Notes under the pieces: generated by a model
What the model was told of the DNA's origin: nothing
Seen by the model: only the letters and a program-made list of their open reading frames with translations
Database searches by the model: none
In this document: positions 34,691-43,140 of the stretch, piece by piece
Numbering within the stretch: position 1 is the first letter of the stretch
How the letters are laid out: the number at the start of each line of letters is the position of its first letter
Position numbers and translations under genes: made by a program
Source: Wolfiporia cocos
Lineage: Eukaryota > Basidiomycota > Agaricomycetes > Polyporales > Phaeolaceae
Length of the DNA: 64,000 nucleotides
Assembly (NCBI GenBank): GCA_029448655.1
Contig: JACCLO010000010.1
Span: forward strand, 992,001 to 1,056,000
Direction: 5' to 3'

Positions 34691-35447
34691 TGTATGTAGA
34701 GTGAAGTTTTGTATGTATAAAAAAATGTAGTCGCGATTAAGACCGCTACCTGCCCACTGTGGCGCCTCCGAAGAGCTATCAGGGTGGTAACTAGAAAGTC
34801 TCGATCCACTACAAACTGCGTCCACCTCTTTTCGGAGATGTGCCAAGAAACGCTAAGGGGTTTTCTTCCCAAAGCCGGCGAGAAAACGCAGCCTCCGAAA
34901 CCTCGTCCAGCCCTGAAGCTAATTCAGGATACCGGGGGCACGGGAACTATCCGCCTATGTGGTGGGGCGTGTAAAAGTTCTACCGTATGGCGGCAAGTGC
35001 CGGTACAGTATCAGGCGATTTCCTGCCTCTTCAGCCGCGGGTTACGCGCTGGGTTGTATAGTAACGGGGGCGCGGTAATGCGCGTGTCGTCGGAGCAGTA
35101 AGGCTCGTAAATAGACGACCAGTGCCTCTGTACACTGCCACAGGGCCCCTTAACGCCTTTGACTATTACGCGTCGGGTGCACAGTTACTGTGGTGGGGTT
35201 GTAACCCAAGACCTTTACAACCGCGTTGCACGGTGTTGGTCCAGTAGCTTAGAAGCAACGGTAGGAGAGGTCCCCTACACGCTGTTCGCAAGATTCCCCC
35301 AGAACTCTAATCCCTTAACCCTGGGATGTGGCGGGTATGAGAACCGATCACGTGCTCGGAGAACCGAAGTTCAACAAGAGCGAAAGAAAGGTGCACTTTG
35401 CCCCTAGTGCGCCGGGGTTGTGTAGGGTAAACCGCTACACGGGGTGG
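34691..35447 (-). other. 5' leader of the gypsy element
   Basis: About 760 bases between the primer site and the first ORF show no coding domain on either strand. A packaging or structured leader is expected here. Confidence 0.5.
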
Positions 35448-35459
35448 AGACTCGTCTTA
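35448..35459 (-). other. Self-complementary primer-binding site of the gypsy element
   Basis: Reading the element, TAAGACGAGTCT follows the 5' LTR directly. Eleven of these bases (AAGACGAGTCT) are the exact complement of AGACTCGTCTT inside the LTR (35,553-35,563). No TGG start typical of tRNA-primed elements was seen. This is the arrangement of Tf1-type self-priming. Confidence 0.7.
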
Positions 35460-35832
35460 TGACACAAGCAACACTTCAAGCAACTACTCAGGGGATTGTT
35501 ACTCGCGTTTCAGCGCAATCCTTGTCTGAGGCTACTCAAGGCGTATAAGGCCAAGACGAGTCTGGGGTGCTACCCTGCTCGTCGGCCAGTATATATGCTA
35601 TTCTACTGTTTGTACATTGTTTGGCTGCTGTACAGTTATTACGTAAGCTGAGAGTCCGATACTATGGTAAACCCTATAATGGGTGTAGGTACACGGCACA
35701 GAGTGTCCGGGGGGCTGGTGGCACGTGGTAGGGTGTTCGGGGTCTTGCACGTGACTGCTTAGGCGCGCGCTTAGATAAGATAAGGGTTCAGGCTCTAGTC
35801 ACTAGCTAGGCGAAAGAAATCGGCTTGTGACA
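35460..35832 (-). repeat. 5' LTR of the gypsy element with TATA box
   Basis: 373 bases, identical by eye to 27,639-28,011. In transcription direction a TATATA (plus-strand 35,590-35,595) lies 32 bases before AGACTCGTCTT at 35,563. That places the likely RNA start exactly at the sequence complementary to the primer site. Confidence 0.93.
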
Positions 35833-36196
35833 CAAAGCTTAGCTTAGAGAGGTCGCGGGATCTGAATTGGCTTTGGGTTCATGAGCATCGGCGTGGCAGA
35901 ATCCGGCGGACAGCCGGACAAGTCTTAGAGTAAAGATCTTAATACAGTTAAATGTCGCTCGTAAAAGTCTTAAGAGATATACTTAAGTGTCCGAAGGGTT
36001 CGTCTTGAGACTCTTAAGTAGAACTTTGGTCTTCAGAGCCTGAAGAACCTGAAGGGTGCCTCTTCAGACCGAGGGACTTCAGTCAATTATCTTAATCTGC
36101 CAACTGCCCTTTGCTTAAGAAGTCGCAGTTGTGAGCTAGGTTTGCACGCAGATTAATCTGCTAGCTGCGGCAGATTAATCTACTGTGACAATAAAA

Positions 36197-36286
36197 TGGT
36201 ACATCTAGGATTCGAACCAAGGACCTTAGCACAGATGAGAATAAGAGCATCGCAGCATACATTATCCAACTGAGCTACAGTGCAAC
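36197..36286 (-). ncRNA. tRNA-like Pol III module, left arm
   Basis: On the minus strand an A box TAGCTCAGTTGG (36,266-36,277) and a B box GGTTCGAATCC (36,208-36,218) both match the consensus exactly. The module ends TGTACCA and is followed at once by TTTT, a Pol III terminator. T-arm pairing is mostly kept, but acceptor and D stems do not pair, so a functional tRNA is unlikely. It fits a tRNA-derived, SINE-like transcript. Confidence 0.6.
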
Positions 36287-36573
36287 TGGTGTCTGCACAC
36301 TTTTAGGAAATATATAGAGTATTTTGTAAACTTCATTTTTGCAGTTTAACATCTTCCATAACACAAGTACAAATGAATCTGCCTCTAAAGACCTGTGATT
36401 TCAGTGTATTCAACTTTCCCATTGTGAGTTGCTCCAGGTCAGGCATGGTAAATCAAGCTACCACTACCATTGATTTCTTTATGCTTGTTGTAGCAGTTAG
36501 TTGCCTTGATGATTTGCGGAAATTGTGTGCAAAATTTGCATTATATATATTTTGATTGGTCAAAAGTAATTGT

Positions 36574-36661
36574 TGTCACTATGGCTCAGTGGGCTAATTA
36601 TCCTGCAATGCTGTTATTCTCATCTGTGCTAAGGTCCTTGGTTCGAATCCTGGATGTACCA
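36574..36661 (+). ncRNA. tRNA-like Pol III module, right arm
   Basis: This is the inverted twin of 36,197-36,286: A box TGGCTCAGTGGG (36,582-36,593), B box GGTTCGAATCC (36,640-36,650), then TGTACCA and TTTT at 36,662-36,665. The same acceptor-stem decay is seen. The two modules diverge from a ~290-base AT-rich centre and their transcripts would run outward. Confidence 0.6.
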
Positions 36662-37541
36662 TTTTATTGTCACAGTAGATTAATCTGCCGCAGCTAGCAG
36701 ATTAATTTGCGTGCAAACCTAGCTCGCAACTGCAATTTCTTAAGCGAAGGACAGTTGGCAGATTAAGATACTTGACTGAAACTCTACTCAGACCTTAAGA
36801 GAATGCCTTCAGAGATCCATCTTAAGACTCTTAAGTCCCCCACAGGAGTCTTTAGAGTCTGAAGCAAAGGTATGAAGAGCCGGGATGGTTCCGGAGCGCT
36901 CATCAGTGGAGTGCCTGCAGTGTCAAGCTCGATGCGTCTCTGAGTACGTTCGCCTTATTCCTGAACTTCAGTCACATCTAGATCTTTTTTAACCATTGTG
37001 GAGCACTCATGATCTGCTTCTATGCTAAATCATATGTGCACGACTTGAAGATCTCATGGCGCCGATTGAATTCTGCTTCGATTTTCAAAAATTTGCACTC
37101 AGTACAGCATCTTCGGGCTGTACAGGGTCAACAATACAGCTTCAAGTCACTTACGAGCATCTGAACCCCTCCAAAGGCTATTAAGGACCCTTGACTGACC
37201 GAAGGGTCTTGAAGACCTACCCATGCTGCAGGTGCTCTGTTCATGAGCACTTCGGAACCCACTCCACCTCTTCATAGTCTTAAGACCTTTGCTTTAGACT
37301 CTTGTGACTTCTTTGGGGGACTTAAAAGTCTTAAGATGGACCTCTGGAGTCATTCTCTTAAGACTGAGGCACTACTTAAGACAAACCCTGCAGATGCTTA
37401 AGTGTATCTCTCAAGACTCTTACGAGTGACACTCAACTGTCTTATGACCTACTCGTCCGGCTGTCTGCCAGATTCCGCCGTGCCCCAAAGGCCCGACGTT
37501 CTTCATAGTGAATGATCACATGGTTGCAACGTGATCGCGAT

Positions 37542-38626
37542 TAGTGCTGGACAGTTACTTTTAAATATGCCACAGGGCTCGATAATAATGATATGTATCA
37601 TTACTTTGGTTGGTTGGTGCCCGGGGTATGTAATTGAATTGTAATGGAATAGTATCATAATACTATTGTAATTGTATTTAATACTATCTATTGGTGTACT
37701 GTCACACCATCCCGGTATCCAATCCCATGGCCTAGCCCTAGTTTCATCCATTCCTTTGTAACTATTATATTGGAAGCAGATTGCATCAGCATCAATGAAC
37801 AAGCATTGGAAAGTGTATATTTACTAACAGAGAATAGGTGCTCAACTGAGATACTGCCATCCGGAATAGCAAGTATATCACAGATGATGCACAATAGTAC
37901 AGGGAGGTGGCGAGTATGAGTCTGTGCCATATCACAAAATATGGAGACAAATATACAGCAAGATGGGATAGGATTTATTCACCTTCAACTAAACTAATGG
38001 GATTTCAAAGCCTGTGGGCTTATTTGTACTAGTTTTGACTTAGAAGAGGAGCATTTTGCACACATTACAGTGGTTTGTGATAAAATGACATAATTCACAT
38101 TGCATGTTTTCTGGACTGCATCAAGCATCAACAAAAACTGAAATCAGTATGCAGGATTGCTGAGAGCAAGCTTCACAGTTTGGAAGGCACCAATAATCTC
38201 CTTTTCCTGTGGTCAACAGAGCATTCAATCAGTTCCAATGGGTGCTTTCCAGGGCTGCAAAACTTCTGTATTGATAGGCAGTGACATCTGCTGAGCACTA
38301 CCTGCCAGTCAGCACAGCCTGCACCACATGTATTGTCCACAACAGAATGTTTTCTTTTCATTTTCATGGTCCAGAAAGATGCACCATGTCATTCTCATTG
38401 GGAATGGCTGTAATTTACATAGAAAAATGCATGCATGAGCTCACTTTGTGTCACATGACATCCCTACTGTTACTATTAAATAGAGTACCAGTATTGTATT
38501 GTATTCATAATATTGTAATTCTTCATAATAGACGCCAGTAGGATCTGCCTCGACCGCATATCTAATAGTATTATTACGATTAGATATTATTATAATCAGT
38601 TATAATAGTAATCTTGGCCAGCACTA
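37542..38626 (-). mobile_element. Degraded hAT transposon (1,085 bp)
   Basis: The ends are TAGTGCTGGACA and GGCCAGCACTA, inverse to each other, flanked by 8 bp ATCGCGAT and ATCACGAT (one mismatch). These are hAT features. A transposase C-terminal fragment lies inside on the minus strand. The element is AT-rich and internally deleted. Confidence 0.75.
37690..37930 (-). pseudogene. hAT transposase C-terminal fragment
   Basis: The reading ILAIPDGSISVEHLFSVSK followed by TKEWMKLGLG matches the C-terminal dimerisation region of hAT transposases (family pattern I-P-x-S-x-x-x-E-R-x-F-S). The usual Arg of ERLFS is His here. Upstream of it the frame is broken and the catalytic domain cannot be found. 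Confidence 0.65.
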
Positions 38627-38710
38627 ATCACGATCATGCGCGGTGCCGAGCACATCATATTGTGCTACTGCTTTTTTGGAGACTGGAACTCGACTGTCTC
38701 ATTCACTATC

Positions 38711-38880
38711 ATGCCTGACAAACCGGTTGACAACACTCTGGTGATAGGCATATCCTATGGTGTATTCACTTGTGAAATCTGCAACGGTGTATTCAAGACT
38801 AAGGGTTGAGGTAGCCATATGAAAAAAATGCAAGAAGGATGCCAGAATGCGGGACGAGTACACTCAGCTTACAGATGATG
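38711..38880 (+). pseudogene. Possible zinc-finger fragment of a decayed transposase
   Basis: A frame starting MPDKPVDNT reads FTCEICNGVFKT, stops, and continues SHMKKMQEGC, giving a C-x2-C...H...C finger split by one stop. N-terminal fingers of this kind occur in basidiomycete transposases, but nothing else of such a protein was found up to 39,328. Confidence 0.3.
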
Positions 38881-39328
38881 CAGTGGACGATCCACCAATA
38901 AGCAAAGGTACGCCTATCTGACAATCCTCATAAACACCCATTCACTACTAGCGTTTTGATTGTCAAAATCAGGTCCGAAGCACTCCACTCATAGCACCCC
39001 CTCCAATGTACCTCGGCATTAAGACTGGAGGTGAGTTATATCTTTCTGCATTTAGTATTTATCAGCAGATGACCATTGTGGTATACAATTTTCCAGCACA
39101 TACCAGGACACGAGGAGCAGAAGATTTTTCAGGAGGGAATGACAGGGATACCATGATGCAAGGTGAACCATTCAGCAGACTGGAGTTGTGCATGAAGACT
39201 CATTGTTCCATATAGAGCATTTGTCATCAAACTAACCAACTCTTTGAACATGAATTTAGATTAAGATCCGTATTCCCTCGTAGGACCATGATGGGCTGTC
39301 AATCTACTATCGGGCTGACATTGATATA

Positions 39329-40855
39329 CAGTAATGTACAAAAATATTTGGGCAGACGCCTCATGCGGTACTTTGGGGGCTTCCCACAGAGCTTTGAGGT
39401 TAATCTTAGTACTACTACGTAGGTTACTGAATGTATGTATTATCCACGAATGATTGCCCTGATGAGGGGGCATTTCTGGTTATTGAGCTGCAAGACTAGG
39501 TAATACCGCCAGAAGCGCCCAAAGTGTATCTACCAAATTCGCTGTCCTACGTGCTCTGCAAGACCAAAAAAAACTAAATACTAGTAGCCTGTGTACCCTC
39601 CCTTGACTGTCTTTAGCATACCTACATGCTTTGGCATACTACAATAGAGTGACTGAATAGATTCAGTATCAATGCCATACCATTCCTGCTGCACAACCTC
39701 CCATAAAGCTTTGGCAGACCCTGGCTGTGGCACCCTTTTTTGCACTTGTGCCTTCAGATGTGCCCAAACATGCTTGATGATGTTCATATCAGGGCTCTGT
39801 GATGGCCATGGAAGCACCCGCAGCTTATTTTTCTCCAACCAGGCAGATGTGATCTGAGCAGAATGCTTTGGATCATTATCATGCTGGAAGAAATAATGCT
39901 GTGGAGACATCCCATAGTCCCTCAGAGTCCCAAGAAGCTGTTCATCAAGTATCTTGATGTATTCTGTTGCTGTCATGATCCCGGTGATCCGATGAAGACA
40001 CCCAACCCCCTTCTCAGTGATGCACCCCCACATTCTCACTCCCCTGTTGCCTGATTTCCATGTCTTCTTCATGTACCTTGCTTGTAGTGCATCCCCAGGC
40101 CTTCTCCAACAAAAATCCCTCCCACCTGTGCCTGAGAGCTCAATCTTGCACTCGTCACTGAAAATGATGGTCTGCCAATAGTCCACACTCCAATCCCCCA
40201 CTCCTTCTGCCCAGACCCTCCGCACCTTTCTGTGTCTTGTAGACAGATAGGGCACCCTCCTACGAATTGCAGACACCAGCCCCTCCTTCCGTAGAGCACG
40301 CCGTAGTGTGATGGGATGGACATTTTGGAAATGCTCACGCTGGAGCTCTGCAACTTTGTGAGTGTGCCCTCTATCTAGCAGTAAGACTGCATATTTGCGG
40401 TCTTGTTTGGATAGCTTTGCTGGGCGGCCTGCCTTCAGCTGAGGGTAGCACGACTTGGTGCGGCGGAAGCGGTTAACGATGTTGTAAACGGTGTTGCGAG
40501 TGATATTGAAGTGATGAGCAATGACTGCAGCAGAGTGGCCAGCATGGTAGAGTTCGACTATTCTACCACACTTAGATGGTGAAGTATAGACCATAGGAGT
40601 ATGAGATAGCACACAGATAGTGATTTGACCAATTGCTTCGTTACCAAGAAGCAGCACAAGGTGGGTGTATCGACACGTTGATCACATGATTGCCTCATTC
40701 TGGCTCACTGTACGAGCCGATGGCAATGTAATCATATGTGCATAGTACTGAGTTCCTTCTGTCTACTATCCTAATTTTTTGGGGCCACAAAAATTTGCCC
40801 AGTCCATCGGTAAGTACCAATATTGGTGTTGCCCAATTACTTTTGTACGTTACTG
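39329..40855 (-). mobile_element. Tc1/mariner transposon
   Basis: Inverted ends CAGTAATGTACAAAA (left) and TTTTGTACGTTACTG (right) are bordered by TA on both sides, as for Tc1/mariner insertion. The 1,527 bp element carries a single uninterrupted transposase gene on the minus strand. TIRs differ at a few positions. It sits between the hAT remnant and RlpA-like copy 4. Confidence 0.9.
39581..40594 (-). CDS. Tc1-type transposase with a changed catalytic triad
   Basis: 337 residues from MVYTSPSKCG; a further upstream in-frame ATG at 40,657 is less like the family. N-terminal helix-turn-helix regions (about residues 8-110) are followed by the DDE domain: FSDEC gives D147 and FQHDNDPKH gives D239. 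The third residue, 35 positions later in NIIKHVW, is K274 (AAG, 39,773-39,775) where Tc1 proteins have E (NPIEHLW). Spacing is exactly that of DD34E. The frame is otherwise intact. As E is required for metal-ion catalysis, the protein is probably inactive. Confidence 0.9.
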   Translation of the reverse strand: MVYTSPSKCGRIVELYHAGHSAAVIAHHFNITRNTVYNIVNRFRRTKSCYPQLKAGRPAKLSKQDRKYAVLLLDRGHTHKVAELQREHFQNVHPITLRRALRKEGLVSAIRRRVPYLSTRHRKVRRVWAEGVGDWSVDYWQTIIFSDECKIELSGTGGRDFCWRRPGDALQARYMKKTWKSGNRGVRMWGCITEKGVGCLHRITGIMTATEYIKILDEQLLGTLRDYGMSPQHYFFQHDNDPKHSAQITSAWLEKNKLRVLPWPSQSPDMNIIKHVWAHLKAQVQKRVPQPGSAKALWEVVQQEWYGIDTESIQSLYCSMPKHVGMLKTVKGGYTGY

Positions 40856-40962
40856 TAAATGTGACCTGCACATTGGACACAGCATCGCGTATGACGCGCC
40901 TCTAAGCATACCGCATTCAAAAGGATACACTCAAACTTAGAATCGAGTAACCGGTAGAAGCT

Positions 40963-41503
40963 TCAAGCAAATTGCCAGTCGAGAGGACTGATAACACCCT
41001 GAGATAGAGGCGCACCGAGGGACTCGAAAAGTGAAGGGCTGAGATCTATCAGGTGGAGTTAGGTTCAACCAACGGTGAAGCGCTATGTACTTTGACTGAC
41101 CAACATGAGTAGAGTCACATCCCTCACACTCGTCAACGACTTGACCATATTGAGTGATGCCGGCATCAGGATTTGTCAGCTCCACCCACTGAATCGTATG
41201 TTAGCGATTGCATTTTAAGCCAATGAGGGGTGGATATAGACCTGGAAGCAGTATTCTCCACCGTTCCAGATGTCGACAGAGACAGCCAGGACTGGCTGGT
41301 CGCTCGTGTTGTACACACCACAAGCACCCTCCCCGGGGTAAAACCAAGTAGCCTGACATAGCGATTAGAGTACGTATGTATTATAGTCGAAGTAAGGCAC
41401 AAACCTCGCCGACATATTCGCGCTTCACGGGAGCGAGCATAGGGGTCGCGATGACACTTGCGGCGAGGGTGCAGAGGACAGAAACGGCTTTAGCACGGAA
41501 CAT
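40963..41503 (-). CDS. Small secreted RlpA-like double-psi beta-barrel protein, copy 4
   Basis: Four exons (41,405-41,503; 41,242-41,352; 41,101-41,188; 40,963-41,045), the same lengths as the other copies, encode 126 residues. The signal peptide is MFRAKAVSVLCTLAASVIA and the propeptide ends APVKR. The mature part reads EYVGEATWFYPGEGACGVYN with DECEGCDSTHV in exon 3. This is a distinct subtype from copies 1-3 (EYVGEATWF against QNVGEATYY) and the intact form of the relics at 1-50 and 12,390-12,610. Donors here are GTTTGT after exon 1 and GTCTAT after exon 2. Secreted; role unknown. Confidence 0.88.
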
Positions 41504-43140
41504 ATCTGCTGAAAGGAAGTGGAGGAATGTGACTGCTATTTCGTGAACTGCAGAACAGACAGCGAGGTGTACAGCTGCAATATTTTAAGACCTCTTTATA
41601 CTCCATGAGAACGCTTGCAAAGTCAGATGTACAACTATACTCCCATGGAGTCAGATGTCTATGCAGACCGCTAAGTGATGAACAGACCAGATATGAAATA
41701 GTTCGCACCTTGACGCGGCGCAGTGACTTGCTCGTCAAGTATTGACAGTACACCAGGGCATCGCGATCGTAGGTCAGTGATGTCGCGCGCTCCAGCCGGA
41801 AGGCGAGACGCGGTATATCATGAACACATATCATGTAAGCTAATGTCCCAATAGCTATGCTAGCCATTCATCCAGAGCAAAGGGTAACACATATCTCTTT
41901 GGGAGACTCGGGAGGCTCGTTCAAACCCCTGCTTGCGTCTGGGCGCATTACGGCCGCCTCACAAAATACACCTGAGCTGCTTCAGTAACCACACGATTTA
42001 TCAGACCTTGATGACATTCTGTGGTACTCGTCAATCAGTGCAATCATATTCCCGTTCAACGAGCCGGCCAGGTACAGATAGGGCACGCCGACCACAACGG
42101 CATCGCACGAGGCGGAGTTGGGTTGGAAGCGATCTCATGTCGGAAACTCGGAATGGTTATTGACTTCCGCCTCGATGATGTCCGCACGCGCGGTACGTCG
42201 TTTTCTTGATCCGATCCAGGGACTGTACGAGCGATGCGCTCGAGAATGCCGCTGAGTGACAGCTGTGCTCTGCCTGTACCTGGAAAATTACGGAGTGCAT
42301 ATCCCACACTTGTCTCTTTAGATTTGCTGACATCATGGGAATTTACATGGTAGTATGGAGGAATGATCAGTATTTTTTGCCACAAATCGCTAACTGTAAC
42401 CACTACATATACTCACAAGATATTGTGTACCCAAGACACCCGGTTCAAAGTCATGGTGATCTTCGCGCATCGAAGTCGAGACATCGGCTTGTAACGATTA
42501 GAACGCCCCGGCTAGTCAGTGGAGTGCCACAGCAACGGTAGACTGACCATACTAAATTCCACGCTTTCGCACTACAGAGGAACTGCACGGCGCAAGCTAG
42601 AGCAACAATTTTTCAGTGTTCGATAATTGCACATCGACACCCGCTACGCCACAAGTCCACATGATACCCATCCCCTGCGATGTCCATTTCAAAAGCACTC
42701 GCGAGCTGTCTCCAATCTGAGCTAAATAGGTAGGTGCCTGCCGAAGAAACATCATCTATAACACACGTCCCATCACACTGTTCTGCTTTAAAGCACGATT
42801 GATTTGACTGAAAGCGGTATGATAACGATCATCTAGTTCTATCACACCCCAGGGGCACATCGACGCGCTCTGACCGGAAGCCGCGCAGGTGTTTGAAATC
42901 TCCATGTATAGGCCCCTGATCAACGATTAGGGCATGAGTGCGACGGCGCTGCCCCATATGCTGTCGGGGCGAACGGGAGCAAGCCGTTGTTCGGGTCCAC
43001 AATCCAACAAATTAACATGCGGCGCAATTCTATTGTTCCATGGGTTCTAGGAAGAACATAACCATCGATCGTCTAGTATTCTCTCGGGCATACGACGGCA
43101 GATATAACCATACTGCATATAGTTTCACTCACAGATACGC
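41504..43140. other. Intergenic, no gene seen
   Basis: The first 430 bases resemble 12,620-12,850 (upstream of the RlpA-like relic). The rest has short frames only and no recognisable exon. It ends at the 3' side of the F-box gene. Confidence 0.5.

Larger units (their letters stand above)
27639..35832 (-). mobile_element. Complete Ty3/gypsy LTR retrotransposon with dUTPase
   Basis: An 8,194 bp element is flanked by the 5 bp duplication CAAAG (27,634-27,638 and 35,833-35,837). Both 373 bp LTRs look identical, which means a recent insertion. It is transcribed on the minus strand: 5' LTR, a primer site complementary to its own RNA, a small ORF, a 2,086-codon Gag-dUTPase-PR-RT-RH-IN polyprotein and a polypurine tract. 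Order RT-RH-IN and a C-terminal chromodomain-like region place it among Metaviridae chromoviruses; dUTPase-bearing members are known from basidiomycetes. The protease active site is altered (see the polyprotein). Confidence 0.95.
35869..37491. mobile_element. Foldback element with nested inverted repeats
   Basis: The outer ends are inverse to each other (CTTTGGG...GGCGGACAGCCGGAC on the left; GTCCGGCTGTCTGCC...CCCCAAAG on the right). Inside, 36,085-36,290 is the inverse of about 36,570-36,775. Separately, 36,785-36,930 is the inverse of about 37,225-37,375. At least a dozen CTTAAG palindromes are scattered through the arms. No transposase frame is present. It directly abuts the gypsy insertion. 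Class is unknown; the nested hairpins resemble foldback transposons. The exact ends and target duplication are not certain. Confidence 0.7.

Noticed and set aside
36197..36661. Two functional tRNA genes
   Set aside because: A and B boxes and terminators are perfect, but acceptor stems and D stems do not pair in either copy, so a working tRNA is unlikely.
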